Counted from the first letter of the stretch, positions 31,941 through 44,782 are shown. The stretch: 64,000 nt of DNA from Blasia pusilla (GCA_050084515.1 CM114274.1:20646001-20710000); one strand, 5' to 3'. Made by a program: numbers and translations. Notes: generated by a model from the sequence alone, not told the origin.

Positions 31941-32240
31941 GGGTAGCGCTCCTAAACAAAGTACTTTGCTCTTAGACAAAACATAACTCTCAACAAAGTA
32001 CTTCGCTCTTAGATGAAGCCAAACAATAATCAGTACTTTGCTCTGGAGTGAAGCAGATTGTAATGAAGCACTTTTCCACATAACGAAGCGTTTAGAGGAA
32101 GTAGTGAGGCGGTTACGCCGAGGCATTGCTCTCAAGCTAAGAATTGATGGAGCCGCCAACGCACTTAACCCTAGCCGTCACTACAACAAGAAATGATTAT
32201 CAATAACCAAAGACTACAAGCCTTGACTGCGCCTTTTTGT
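31941..32240 (+). repeat. CTTCG-rich LTR-like segment
   Basis: Follows a polypurine tract (GAGGGAGGGGG, about 31933) at the end of the gypsy pol. It repeats AAGTACTTCGCTCTTAGA-type words, resembling the word-rich part of the repeats at 5045-6032. Probably the 3' LTR of the older gypsy element; the boundaries are unclear. Confidence 0.45.
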
Positions 32241-32247
32241 CTATGTC

Positions 32248-32614
32248 ATGAATACAAAGCAGCCAAAAGCACAAAGTAGGCCGAAGAGAGAAGCACATAA
32301 GCGGCGCCCATCTTTTCCTTGGTCTATGCCCAAGATGCCACACCAAGAAGCTCTCCCCATTATGCAAAGTGCCGCAATGCCAAGTATGAAGTTCAATGTT
32401 GAGTTGGTTATGGCATTGGAAGAGCGGTCACTAGCTATGTTTTTCCAATCGAACTGGACATTGACGTCGGGAGAATTGATAGGGGAGCTGAGGTCCACTC
32501 AAGCCGCAGAGCGATCCGAGAGACATGGGTTTGTCTATCAAGCCCAACCCAAAACTCCACAACACATGATTGGAGAGCTACTTATCAGTTGCCTGCTGCA
32601 CCTGAAGTTGAGTA
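32248..32614 (+). pseudogene. Unrecognised ORF truncated by MULE-B
   Basis: A frame from ATG 32248 stays open up to and through the MULE-B terminus at 32615. The native part is about 122 codons with a basic start (KREAHKRRPSF) and a less biased remainder. The opposite strand is also open here (32241-32498), so a coding claim is weak. No domain recognised. Confidence 0.25.
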
Positions 32615-33069
32615 GAGGCGCGATAAGAGGAGAGGAAGAGAGGATGAGAGGAGAGAGGAGCGAGGAAACTACCTTCATCCCAAATAGATACATTTTTTTA
32701 AGAGTTTCTTGTGGTTTGAAGAGAGTTTCCGTTGGGTTGAAGAAAGGATGTTTTTTTGTGAACATTTTTGCAATTTTGTTCTCTGTGCTTAGTCACTCCC
32801 ACAGATTGGTTTTCTCTTTACATTCTAGCTACCCGTCTGAATCCGACGCGTTGCAACTTGCAAAAAATTAAAAAAACTGAAAACATGAATGGAATAACAA
32901 ATATGAAACAAATGACTTTTTCCATCCAATGATGATTTTTTTTCCAGCTATGGAAAAAAAATCATCATTTTTCCAGAGCGGATTATAGTTCAAGCTCATT
33001 GTGAGCATTCTCGCACTTCAAAGTACAATCTTAGACCTCATTTTGCATCTTCAAAGTGGTTTGTTGAGG

Positions 33070-36000
33070 ATATCTCACACTTCTTTGAGGGAAAAAATTG
33101 GTTGATGGATTCCTACTCCTACCTCCGACTCTCTTAAAACTACAAGCAACACATGGTACATGTGCTTACAAGGGAAATACCTTTTCCCACTTGTCTCTCT
33201 TTGGACAAAGTCATCATAGGAGCATGTGGGAAAGCAGCGCATGTGTACCACATACACCATTGTCACACTTGAATTCAAATTGTTGTTCCTAAACCAATAC
33301 ATCCTTCCTATTCCATTGCCACTATGAACGTCTTTTGTGGCAATGATTTCCATGTTTTGCCTCCCAAGCTGATGCGATTCTCTTTGCTCTCTCCTCCATT
33401 GGCCTACACATTCTGTTTCTCTTCACTCCATTTCTAGACTCGAATAGAAATAGTGGATTGAGATCATCCACTTTCTATGGGTACATGTTAACATCAATCT
33501 TAGGTTGGATCCAAAATGCAAAGGTCTCTGTAATGCAAACATGTTTCAAACTCCCTCCATCTACGAGTCTGAATCCGGAAATTGTAAGATTGTCCACTTC
33601 CTCTTGAGTGCAATTGGTACCTGCAGCAATGGGCCAAATCATGGTGGTATTCCTTGGAGCTCCGATGGCAGCCGAATAAGACTTTCGGAAAGCGCATGAT
33701 TCATTTGGGTAGAAGAAGTACTTCAATTGATGCCCGCTCCTGGTAAAAAAATCAAAGGTTTTGAGTGGTCGTCTAATCCTTGTATAGCTCTTATTTAGGA
33801 AAGTGCCGCATGCTCTCCTAATGCCATCGGATCTTGCCTTGTAAGTCAGTCCACGTCCAAGGTTGCTTCTAGATATATGCCATCTCTTGAGGTTGCAATC
33901 CACCTTGATGACCAGAATCCCATACTGTTGAACTACCCCAGAGACCGCATGTTGCGAAGTTCCAACACTTGAGGGATTTTGAAATAAAGCATTCACTGAT
34001 TTTGGAGAAGTTACTTCTCCTCAAATTTGGGAGCAATTCGGTGTCTCCGAATACCTAGGCATGGTAATTTCTTTATCCAAATCAATCATCGGGTTCATTC
34101 CTCGACGCTGACACTTGACTTGCCCAAAGTCAAGATACTTATTTGGTCTCCACGAGTCTCGCTCAAATTTCTTTACGGCCATTTATATGGGACATCTTGA
34201 AACATGCCCATAAATGTCCCCACCAATGTGGACGTCTTGCTTGAGGGGAGTTCCGGCTACGCACCAATTGAAGGCTTCCACTTACAATTTCTCATCACCA
34301 GATCTCACAACGGTCCTAACATAGAGCTCGTAATTTGAAGGTCCCTTTCCTTTGGTTATGCCTTTTGTGAGGAAGAATCTGGGATACTTCACATTGTAGA
34401 ATTGCCCTTTCTTGCTCTTGTTGGCATGCCTCCACGAGTGAAATTTTTTGGCATGCTTGTGACGATCTCTAGGAGGAATGAACACTCTAGGCTCCACTTG
34501 TGTAGGGGCAGAGGGCATTTTCATGAATGTTCAATCCCTGCAGAGACAAAAATATGAGAAGAGAACAAAAATAGCAACCTATTAGAACCCGACGGGTTGC
34601 AAGTTAGAGGCATCCCAGGAATGTGTGTGCAACCCGTCGGTTTTGGACAGGTTGCAGCACCCTAGAACCTCCTACCGCAATCCGTCAGAATTGGACGGGT
34701 TGCAAGTCGGAGGCATCCTAGGAATGTCTGTGCAACCCGTCAGTTTCCGACGGGTTGCAAGACCCAGGAACCTCCTACCTCAACCCATCAGAATTGGACG
34801 GGTTGCAAGTAGGAGGCCAATCCGGCCTGGAAAATCCATTTGCAACCGGTTGGATTTTGACGCCTTGCAAGAAGTGTCGAAAGACGAAGGTCTGCAACCT
34901 GTCGGGTTCAGATTGGTTGCACACTCAAGAAACCAGTCGTATCCGGCGGGTTACTTAGTTTCTGAGGTTTGGAATCCTTATCATTCTGACAGGTTGCAAC
35001 CTGTCCAAAAGCGACGGTTTACAGACTTAGTATACTTTCCTAATTGCAACTTGCAATCCGCTGGGATCCAACAGGTTGCTGAGTGATGCAACCTGTCAGG
35101 TTCCGACGGATTGCACATAGAGGCAACCAGTCATATCCGACTTGTTGCTTGGCTTCTCAAGTTCAAAATCCCTATCGTTCCGACAAATTGCAACTTGAGC
35201 TTCAACTTTTCAAATAATTCTCAGCATGAGCTGGAAAGGAGGAAATATTGAACTCACCTGGGGCATGAAGTTTCCCCATTGTCTCATTCATACAATCCAC
35301 CAACTGAGCCAAGAACACAACTTTTTGTACTTCCCCTCAATCGCATGCTTCCTCCACCATCCATGAAGTTCTTCTTGGCACTCCATGGCCTGTTTCAAGG
35401 TTTTTTTGTCCTCGCAGCGTTGGAGTAGAGCAACATGCTCCGTTCTCTTGTTCTCCTTAATGCAAGATTTGGTGTACCAAGTCACAGACTGTTGCTAATG
35501 GAAAGCATCCGTTCTCTTATTCTCCTTGATGCAAGATTTGGTGCACCGAGTCACAGACTGTTGCTAATGGAAAGCATCCGACCTTTCCCTCTCTGGTTGA
35601 ACTTCTCCACCCGAGAATACTTCCCTAATAGCAATCCATCCCGATTGTGCATTGTTTGCGATGAACCCATAAATTTTAGGAGGTGGCCTTTTGTTTTCCT
35701 TCACCACCTCCAATAAGAGTAACCAACACATCTTCAAACTGCCAACATCTTCTCCTTTTACCTCATAGAAAAATATGGTTTTGAGTCCCTTCTCCACATG
35801 GTCGTAAACATGAGCACCCATGGTCAATATCCATTCAGCACCATGTAGCAAATATCAAAGGTTACCCAGCTACTATAAAGATCTTCTCCTTCCCTCATTC
35901 GATCAATAAGATCAAGGCCACTAGACGGCCCTATCGTAGATATTTTGAAGACATAAGCTTTGGATCCCTTGTCTACTTGGCCCATGAACTGCCGTCTTTG

Positions 36001-37112
36001 AATAAATGGAAATCTTGAGTAAGCTTTGATTCTGGCGATGGCATCCATTTTGACCATTTTCCATCAAGTACTCATATTTGATGCAGCAAGTTCCTAAAGC
36101 ATTCAAGATCAGCGAGAAATGCCAAATTTTCCCATAGTTGTTTCTCCTCAGCAGCTGTGATCTCGCCCTGGCAAGGGATTCCAAGCAGTTATTCACAAAC
36201 TTGTGATGTTGTTGTCAACTTGATCACTCCGGGCTTTGATCCTAGAGAGTTTCTATATACCTCAGCCACTTTCTTTGCCACAACCTCCTTGATGTGTCTC
36301 TGAATTGCATCCGTAACAAGATGAGTGTAGGAACCAACTTGAACTGCCAACCTGGTGTACTCAAACATAAAATTGAAGTCATGCATAATGAAAAATATGT
36401 ATGTTGGACACACTCTAATGTAGAAAGGGGATGCCTGACAATGAGGACATCGATGGCCTCATGGCGGTATGGTCGCACCAACCTTATATGGAGTTTCTAC
36501 ATTCTTTGGGGAGAATTGTTACATATTGACCCGCCCATTGCACTCTAGAAATGGGCAACCTAGACTTCTACACTCCAAGGCTCCATTGGCCGCGAGAAAA
36601 AATCCAAGGATCACTTGGAATTGAAGCACAAGTCCGTTGAAGCCTGCACCATCAATGACAGTCAGACTTTCTATCCATATCCTTCAAGCATCATCCATCT
36701 TCCTTCTGAGCAGGTTCTACAAATGGAGGCAACTCAAAAATGCAATTATCATCAAATGTAGGCGGCAGCTTGCCGACAAGAATGTGCTTGAACATTTTAA
36801 AGGGCAGAGACGACAACAAACTATTTCTTGAAACTTGCAACAGGAACGAGTAGGTTGATGACACCCGGAATCTCTTCATGAAGTACAACATTGTCACAAA
36901 CATGTGAAGTTGAAGTTGATGCTAGATCTACATAGCTGGGAGTGGCAAACGTAGAGCTCGGTGCACTAGGAAATTATAGACCGTCTACTTGGGAAATAGA
37001 AGGCTTCAGAGGCAAACCATAAAATATGTATTGTCCATTAGTGTAAGGTAGGAGATTCCATACTTTAGAGTCTCCAATCACTAGCTGGACTATCTCACCT
37101 ACGACATCCTCT
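33070..37112 (-). pseudogene. MULE-B transposase, main part
   Basis: Homologous to the MULE-A transposase throughout. Near 37.2-36.9 kb: GDSKVWNLLPYTNGQYIFYG. Then a Cys/His finger near 36.4-36.5 kb, DDE-like SWVTFDICYMVLNG and FIANNAQSGW (35.85-35.6 kb; the MULE-A equivalent is IADNAQPGW, so the second Asp appears as Asn). A 720-bp intron (35257-34538) splits at the same site as in MULE-A. The SWIM finger CSYDDF then CKHMYHVLL (33.2-33.1 kb) has a Cys-to-Tyr change. The first ~55 codons lie across gypsy-2 at 44783-44945. Many stops: non-functional. Confidence 0.85.
34574..35150. repeat. Palindrome array B (transposase intron)
   Basis: About eleven palindromes, more decayed than in MULE-A, with centres near 34587, 34642, 34690, 34745, 34794, 34855 and 34907 (48-61 bp steps), then 35066 and 35101. 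They occupy the same intron as array A4, but with different spacing and core sequences, so the array is maintained or re-amplified independently. Confidence 0.85.
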
Positions 37113-37117
37113 GTATC

Positions 37118-38123
37118 TGTCGCGACCCTCATAACCAAACATGCGCCAAGCGGAACATCCAACTCTAGCAAGCTCACGCTAGCGCTAGGATGGTTTGTGC
37201 TTTGGGAGTTAAGGAAACACAAGGGAGAGACGTGAGCAAGGCGAGCATTTCGGGTGTTTCGTGCGTTCTGGTTGCGACCAAGAAATTGGAACCAAATGCG
37301 ATACTAAGACTTGAGAGAAGTCAAGTCTTGGACGAGATGTGGCCAAGGGGTGAAAACCGCACTTGAGACGCTTGCAACGGTTGGGAGCTTCTGACTGTAC
37401 TTTTGACCATAACTTTGAGTCCCAAGAAGCGTTTGGGACAAATATGGTAGCGTTGGAAAGCTTACGTCAAGTCACTTCCAACGCACCTAAAATATTTGCA
37501 AACACTTGCGTAGAAGTTGAGATATGGGCCAAAACCAATTGTAAGAGGAGTCGGGTTGAGGGCCAAAAAGAGGGGCTCGGGTAGTCTTTCCCAAAGGTAG
37601 GGGGACCCTCGAGTTTCCCAGAAGTACTAGTAAGGAGGAAGGTCTCCAAGAGTGCTTGGGACTCGAACTCCACTTTGGGTGCCACGGGGCGACCCAAGGG
37701 CACAGAACGGATTGTGAGTTTGGTGTTGGGCTTCAAAACCCAAACCAAGTTCAATAGAGGAATTTTGGAGATCCCTATTGGATTCCAACTTGCCACTCAT
37801 ATCGTTGAGTCTCAATTAGGGGCTCATGCAAGGTTCATTGGACAATTTGGACCGCTAGGTGTGCAATCGCCATTTCAGGTGCCTCGACTAACCATAAAGT
37901 TTGTCCCAAGTCTCGGAAGACTTGCCTGTGTTGGGAACCTAGGAATGAGGGAAGGTTGAGCTTGATGAGATGCTCAGTTGAGGACTTGGTGGGTCAGAAG
38001 GCCGCTTGACCCAAAGCCAGACTAACGTGAGTGCATTTGGGTGCAGGTTGGTGATGAGAGCGTGTCCTACTAAATGTATGCTTTCGCAACACTAAGTACA
38101 ACATGTGATATCAAAGCACGACA
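37118..38123 (+). repeat. Gypsy-2 5' LTR
   Basis: TGTCGCGACCCTCATAACC to GCACGACA, 1006 bp. Near its end, the segment found in the partner between CACTAAG and GCACGACA is replaced by an extra copy of ATGTGATATCA-AAG that resembles the primer site. Confidence 0.9.
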
Positions 38124-38138
38124 TGTGATATCAGAGCT
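38124..38138 (+). promoter_or_regulatory. Gypsy-2 primer-binding site
   Basis: TGTGATATCAGAGC directly after the LTR, an initiator Met-tRNA type site. A near copy (TGTGATATCAAAGC) lies 20 bp upstream at 38104-38117, inside the LTR end. Confidence 0.75.
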
Positions 38139-38267
38139 AATCCTTGGTGAGCGAGAACTTGGGGTTGTGGGAGTAATCGGACACTTGGGGAAAACCCAAG
38201 GTAGCGGCAAGACCCAGACGCTCGAGGAGGGACCCAAGAAACGAGGAGGAGATCTGACTGTGGTGGC

Positions 38268-39330
38268 TTGAAGATGGAAACCGAGGGAGATGAACCACCG
38301 AAACGCCAAGCCAAGCGACGCAAACCACAGGATGAACCGATGTTGGATTGGGAGCCGATGGAGGAGATGTTGACTCCCGAGATGCCGTATACCAGACATG
38401 AGGATGTCCCAAACGTAGACCCTCCTCCGGAGCCAATGGCCCAAACTCAAGTGAACCGGCCTTCTACACCCAGATGTTGGATTATATGAAGATGATGACC
38501 GAACAAGTCCTCATGCAAAACAAGCGGATTGCAGAGCTTGAGTCGGACAGAGCTTCAAGTTCTAGAAAAAAGCTCTGCAAGACAAACCTGCCCATGCCAT
38601 TCACCGGAATGGGGCGTGCTCACAAGGTGAAATATTTCCTTACAGAGATGGAATATTACTTCGAGGCGTAGAGGGCAACAGAACAAGATAAGGTGGCAAT
38701 GGTGGTCACCTTTCTAAAGGATCATGTGCTACAGTGGTGGACAGGGCAAGGGGAAGAATATCTGGCCGACGGTTCAACTCTGAGTTGGGAGGAGTTCAAG
38801 ACATTGATTGGTGACCGATTCACCCCGGAGTATCAAGAGATTTGCGACAGAGTAGAGCTCATGCTACTACGGCAGACGAGGCCCTTAAGCGCTTGTGTGA
38901 GGGAGTTTAGCGCAAAGTTGAACTCCATTTCTAAGATGGATGAGGCATCGCAAATAGCAATCTTCATTGGTGGACTTAAACCGAGCGCAGAGAAGGCCCT
39001 GTGCAAAATGCCAAAGTTGCCGAACACCTACGTGGAGCTTTTGAGGCTGGCGGAGCGGATTGGGGACGATGAGGTCCAAACACTGAAGCCCTTTCAGACA
39101 AATTTTTTTTCCAAAAGTTTGGAAAACAAAGGGGCATCTAAGAGGGTCTAGAGTAGGGTTGAGCGAGACCAAGGAGAGTATCTCAACCCAGCAGCAAAGC
39201 GACGAACACCTTGCTAAGCCGAAGGGAGCACAACATCCAAAGTCAAGAAACAGCAAGGTGGTATGCTACAACTATGGCAAACCTAGGCATATGGCGAAAG
39301 GATGCTCCAAACCAAAGGTTAGTAATGGGA
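38268..39330 (+). pseudogene. gag: Gypsy-2 gag with damaged zinc knuckle
   Basis: A basic N-terminus (EPPKRQAKRRKPQDEPM), a frameshift near 38480, then the gag core (VAMVVTFLKDHVLQWW, then WEEFKTLIGDRFTPEYQE) and a linker. A stop lies at 38669 and another at 39149. The knuckle reads CYNYGKPRHMAKGC (about 39270-39311): the second Cys is Tyr, so RNA packaging would be impaired. Confidence 0.85.
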
Positions 39331-40894
39331 GTATGATTGCGTTAGCTGCTAAGCACTTGTCGGCAGGAGGTTTGGAGACCTCCCTTCAAGTCACCAAGAG
39401 GACGCCCAACTTGGTGTACCTAAGATCCAAGATTGCTGATCGCGATGTGATGTTGCTCGTGGATACAGGTGCTTCGCACTCCTTCCTAAGCCCGAGAATC
39501 GTGAAGGAGTTGGGTGTGTCAACCTCTAAGGCGGACGAGCCCATTTGAGTAGGCTTTGCCGGAGGCAAGTCTCAATGAACTTCCGAGTTGGTACTGGGTT
39601 TGAAGATAGGATGCGGAGTATTCGAGTTAAAGGAGAATTTCACGGTATGCGAGATGGATGGCACCAACGGAGTCTTGGGGAACACATTCCTGGATGCGTA
39701 TGAGATGGAGCTTAGGCAAAGGCCATTGAGGTTGAGCGTCTTAGTGAAAGGCAAACGGTTGCAAGTGAGGTTGGTTCACGAGATGCCCGTGAGGGAGGAG
39801 TTGGTGAACGCCATTACAAGGAGGAGTTTGATCGAGTTGGAGGATGGATTCCTTTGCTTAATGAGACAAGTGAAGGATACCCCTAGCGAGAAATGCAGGC
39901 ATCAAGCTACGGCTTCAAGAGGAATCCCAGGACTGCTACAAAGAGTAGTCAAGGAGTTTGGTGATGTCTTGACGAATGAGCTTCGGAACGAGTTGCCACC
40001 GCATAGGGCAGTCGATCACAAGATAGAGGTCATCCCCGGATCTCAACCACCTTCTAAGGCACCATATAGATGGAATCAAGAGGAGCTAGATGTGCTGAAA
40101 AAGCAGTTAAGTGAGCTCTTAGAGAAAGGCTACATTAGAACCAACACGTCACCATATGGAGCGCATGTTCTCTTTGTGTAGAAGAAGGAATGGAAGATGA
40201 GACTCTGTGCGGATTACCGTGCGCTGAATAAAGTGACGGTGAGAAACAATTACCCTATTTCGAGGATTGATGACCTCTTCAATAGATTGTTAGGGGCAAA
40301 GTATTTTAGTAGGATTGACTTGAAATTGGGATATTACCAGATTCGGATTTCCGACGCGGATGTGGAAAAGACTACGTGTAGAACGAGATATGGCTTGTTC
40401 GAGTTTGTGGTGATGCCCTTTGATCTATGAAATGCGCCTCCAATGTTCACCACATTGATAAACTCCATTTTTCATGAGGAGACATATGAGTACGTGATCA
40501 TCTATATTGACGATAAACTCATCTATTCGAAGTCACTGGAAGAGCACGCTCGACATTTAAGGGCGGTGTGGTCAAAACTAAGAGCAAACAAGCTATATGC
40601 AAATATGGACAAGAGTGAGTTCGGTTTGCCCCAGATCAAATTCTTGGGTCACGTGGTTAGCGAAGATGGAGTTAGTTTGGATATGGACAAAGTGAAATCC
40701 ATCGCCGAGTGGAAACCGCCTTCCACGATGAAGGGAATGAGGAGGTTTATCGGCGCGGTGCAGTTCTACCGAACCTATGTGAGGAACTTTTTGGGTATTG
40801 TGAGACCTCTCACAGATTGGACCGCAAAGTATGCTAACACGACCTAGACCCAAGAAGTGAATGACGCGTTCAACCAAGTCAAGGAGATCCTTAT
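39331..40894 (+). pseudogene. Gypsy-2 protease and reverse transcriptase
   Basis: Protease active site LLVDTGASHSFLSP at about 39455-39496 is intact. After stops near 39546 and 39576 the frame runs through ELPPHRAVDHKIEV and [34 protein letters not shown] (motif A), VVMPFDL followed by a stop in the motif B region near 40428, and IIYIDDKLIYSKS (YIDD at about 40504-40515). The connection ends at EVNDAFNQVKEILIE, where the copia LTR is inserted. Confidence 0.9.
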
Positions 40895-41207
40895 TGAAGA
40901 TTGAGTTATAGTCAAGCTCATGAGACACATGAACTGCTACATTTGGTACTCACACGAAGTAGGGAAGCTTAATCTTGGTTAGTCAGTTAAGCACGATTAT
41001 CTTAACTAGGGTTAGTTAATCACTGTTAGTCTAACTCGAGACTATGGTTAAGGGTAGGGTTAGGGTTGCTTGTACATACCCTATATAATTGAGAAGAGGA
41101 CCAGCCTCCACTCATTCTCTCATTGCAAATTTTGTTCTCCATGGTGGTGTGTGTGTGAGAGAGAGCCGTTTTCCACTAGTTATGCTTGTTTAGCAGTTTT
41201 CGAGAAT
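40895..41207 (+). repeat. Copia solo LTR inside gypsy-2
   Basis: TGAAGATTGAGTTATAG onward, closely matching the copia LTR at 7291-7597 in opposite orientation, including the CCCTATATAATT TATA box. Flanks CTTAT (40890-40894) and CCTAT (41208-41212) are a near-perfect 5-bp duplication. The last few bases (CGAGAATC) do not match the CCACA end of the other LTR. Confidence 0.75.
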
Positions 41208-42913
41208 CCTATCGTAGGAACCAATGCTAAAGCTACAAGAGTTCAACAAGTCGTTCGAGGTGCGTATGTATGCTAGTGACTTTGCAATTGCAGGAATGTT
41301 GGTACACAAAGGAAGACCTGTAGCCTACAAGAGTAAGAAGCTCAGCCACACCGAGAGAAGGTGGCCCACTCATGAGAAAGAGTTGTTTGCGGTGGTCCAT
41401 TGCTTGAGGAAGTGGCGTTACAAATAGTGACACTATTTGAGGCGCATTTCATAGACCAAAGGGCACTATTTGGGACTCAAGTGTTCACCGATAAAGTATC
41501 GCTCAAGAATTTTAAGACCCAAGATCGAGTAACACTGAAACAACTAAGATGGAATGATACCTTGGCATTGATGGATGTGGAACTGATCCACAAGCCAGGG
41601 AAGGATAATGTCATTCCTTACGCGTTGAGTCGCAGGGATGAGGACGTGCCATCAACAACACAGGTCTTGAGAGCAATGTTCCCTAAGGAGACAGATCTGG
41701 AAAGAAGGATTCGTGAGGGATACATAAAAGACACCCAAGCGAGCGAGTACGTAAGGAAGTTGAAGCAAGGCGAGAAGATGGCCAACATAAGTTTGAGACA
41801 TGGTTTACTAAGGTTCAAGCAGAGCAAGATCTATAAGGGCAAAGGCAAACTGCGAACCAAAGTGTTAGTGGAATGTCATGATGGACCCTTGGCAGGACAT
41901 AAAGGGGAGAAATCCACGCTGGCTGTTCTGGCTAAAAGGTTCTTCTGGCCCGACATGAAAGAAGATGTTGCTCAATATGTGAAGACCTATGTGACTTGTC
42001 AGGCAAACAAGGTTTCTTATGCAAAGAAACAAGGCTTGTTGCATCCCTTGCCGATTCCAAACGGGCCCTTGCATAGTGTGAGTATGGACTTCATAACGAG
42101 TCTTCCAGAGTCTAAGGGATACAACGCTATACTTGTGATGGTTGATCAATTCAGTAAATTGGGGAGATTCGTGCCGATGGTGCATTCAGCGACGGCCTAT
42201 ATGACTTCTTGACTCTTCCTAGATAGTTAGTGCGCGCGCACGGATTGCTAAGGAGTATTGTTTCAGATCGGGATCCAAAGTTTACCAATGCTTTTTGGAA
42301 ACACTTGTTCAGGAGGTTCAAGACCAAGCTGAGTTTCAGTACGGCCTTCCATCCACAGACGGATGGGGAAACGGAAAAGGTAAACTCCCTCGAGAACCAA
42401 TACTTAAGGAATTACGTGAGCGTGGACCAGCGAGATTGGGTGAAGTGGTTGAGTATGGCGGAGTTCTGCAACAACTCCACCAAACATTCTGCAACTGGAG
42501 AATCTGTGTTTCTCCTGGCTTATGGATGTGAGCCAGAAGGACCTCTTGACCTAGCCCTTTCAAAGGGCACTACATCAGCACCGACCCAACAAGCGACGAC
42601 AGAAGGCTTGTTAGCATAAATGCGAGAACGGGAGGAGCGTGCAAGGACAAACCTTGAAAATGCTCAAGTGAGGTATGTGAAATATGCTAACAAAAGCAGA
42701 CACCAAGTGAGATTCCAAGTTGGAAAAAAAGTGTGGTTGAGTGTGAAGAATCTCACTCTTCCGAAGGACATGTCCACAAAGCTATCTGCCAAGTATGTTG
42801 GACCATATGTGATTAAGGCAAACCCGTTTGAGGATGTGTATACATTGGAGCTGTCAGACGAGTTCAAGATAAATCCCACTTTCCATGTGTCATTGTTGAA
42901 GAAGTATCTTTAG
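41208..42913 (+). pseudogene. Gypsy-2 RNase H and integrase
   Basis: RNase H: YASDFAIAGMLVHKGRPVAY, then HEKELFAVVHCLRKW, a 40-bp disturbance near 41425, then VFTDKVSLKNF. Integrase zinc domain: VECHDGPLAGHKG, then VKTYVTCQANK, with the first Cys now Tyr. Core: MDFITSLPES, VSDRDPKF, HPQTDGETEKVN (D, D, E present). C-terminal: VRFQVGKKVWLSVKNLTLP. Stops near 42211, 42229 and 42617. The region is otherwise collinear with gypsy-1. Confidence 0.9.
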
Positions 42914-43155
42914 GATAATGAGCGTCCCAAGCAAAGACAGGCATTCAGACCACAGCCGGTAATCGTAAGCGAAGAACCGGAGTTTGAGGTGGAGACCATC
43001 TTGCATGCGAGGCGTAAGGCCAACAAGTACAAGTACTTGGTCAAGTGGAAAGGCTACCATATGAAAGAGGCGACTTGGATTGCACAGGCACATCTGGAAC
43101 ACGCACAAGAGGTGTTGCAAGACTTCAAACGGTTGCAAGGGAAGCACATGCGTTA
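42914..43155 (+). pseudogene. Gypsy-2 chromodomain
   Basis: After one stop (LKKYL, stop at 42911-42913) the frame continues FRPQPVIVSEEPEFEVETI, then KYKYLVKWKGYHMKEATWI and QAHLEHAQEVLQDFKRLQ, ending at 43155. Same chromodomain as gypsy-1 (9900-10115). Confidence 0.85.
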
Positions 43156-43860
43156 GTACATGGAGAAGCTAGAGACATGACTTGTGCCATAGGAAGCTTG
43201 GGCCAAAGGCCGTTGTAATTAGAGTAGGCTAGTGTTGCAATAAAAAATGCATGAATTTGGAGATTCAATGCGTGTGTTATTTGCAATTTTTCTTTGGTAG
43301 GGCATGGGCAATGAATAGTTCCTCATACACTTAGGATGTAAGTCAAGAGGATAAACAAGGAGTATTTGAGGCAAGAGCTGGTATTTGAATAAGTACCTAG
43401 AACAGGACTAAGTGTTGGGCAACTAGCACTTGGGCTCGCCCTACCGTCGGCAGGGCAGATCACTCAGTCTTGGGGCTTGGGGTGATCTCACTTGTGAGTG
43501 TATGTGTGAACTTAGCGACGCGCCTAAGTTGAATACGAGAACAACCCAAGAGAAGTACGAATTATGGACCGTGTAAACAGGTGATATATTTACAAGTTGT
43601 GAGCACGAGAAGTTTTAGGTAGCAACCTTAGTTAGCTTATTTGATAGGTTAAATTGGTTGAGAATCGGTGTAGGCTCATCGAAGAGGAGATGCTAAATGA
43701 TGCTAAGTGTTGCAAGCGACAACCTTAAACTTAAGCCAAAAGAGGAATTGCAGGTTAGATACCAGAACACGATTCGATGTCAAGGGGTTGGCTTCCTATG
43801 ATGACTTGACATTAAAAAGGTTTGCATTGATGAGGGCATCAACCCCTAAAGAGGGGTGAG

Positions 43861-44777
43861 TGTCGCGACCCTCATAACCAAACAAGCGGTACGCGGAACA
43901 TCCAAACTCTAGCGAGCTCACGCTAGGATGGTTTGCGCTTTGGGAGTTAAGGAAACACAAGGGCGAGACGTGAGCGAGGCAAGCATTTCAAGTGCTTCAT
44001 GCATTATGGTTGTGACCAGGAAATTGGAACCAAACGCGGTACTGAGACTTGAGAGAAGTCAAGTCTTGACGAGACGCGGCCAAGGGGTGAAAACCGGACT
44101 TGAGACGCGAGCAGCAGTTGGGAGTTTCCAATTGTACTTTTGACCATAATTTGAGTCCCAAGAAGCGTTTGGGACAAATATGGTAGCGTTGGAAATCTTA
44201 TGTCAAGTTACTTCTAACGCACTAAAATATTTGCAAACGCTTGCGTAGAGGTTGAGATATGGGCCGAAACTGACTGTAAGTGGAGTCGGGTTGAGGGCCA
44301 AAAAGAGGGGCCGGGGTGGTCTTTCCCAAAGGTAGGGGGACCCCAGAGTTTCCCAGAAATACTACTAAGGGGAAGGTCTCCAAGAGTGCTTGGTACTCGA
44401 ACCCCACTTTGGGCGCCCGGGGGCGACCCAAGGGCACGGAACGGATCGTGAGATTGGTGTTGGGCTTCAAAATCCAAACCAAGTTCAATAGAGGGATTTC
44501 GGAGATCCCTATTGGATTCCAACTTGCGATTCATATCGTTGAGTCTTGGTTAGGGGCCAATCTTTGAAGACTTGCCTGTGTTGGGAAACGAGGAATGAGG
44601 GAAGGTTGAGCTTGATGAGATGCCGAGTTGAGGACTCGGTGGGTCGGAAGGCCGCTTGACCCAAAGCAAGACTAACGTGAGCGTGTTTGGGTGCAGGTTG
44701 GCGATGAGAGTGTGTTCTACTGAATGTACACTTCTACAACACTAAGATTGACGTTCAAGGAGAGTAGGCGCATGATA
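43861..44777 (+). repeat. Gypsy-2 3' LTR
   Basis: 917 bp starting TGTCGCGACC right after the purine-rich GAGGGGTGAG and ending GCGCATGATA. It is about 90 bp shorter than the 5' LTR because of an internal deletion near 44560. Confidence 0.9.
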
Positions 44778-44782
44778 GTATC

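Larger units (their letters stand above)
37118..44777 (+). mobile_element. Gypsy-2 chromovirus
   Basis: Plus-strand element of the gypsy-1 family. LTRs at 37118-38123 and 43861-44777, perfect GTATC target duplication (37113-37117, 44778-44782), primer site at 38124, and gag to chromodomain in order. It interrupts the MULE-B transposase near its N-terminus; removing it rejoins that frame. A 313-bp copia solo LTR sits inside its RNase H region. Internal length without it is about 5.4 kb. Confidence 0.93.

Noticed and set aside
32241-32498. Minus-strand ORF with hydrophobic stretch as a membrane protein
   Set aside because: It overlaps a similarly open plus-strand ORF and has no supporting motif, homologous copy or promoter in the window.
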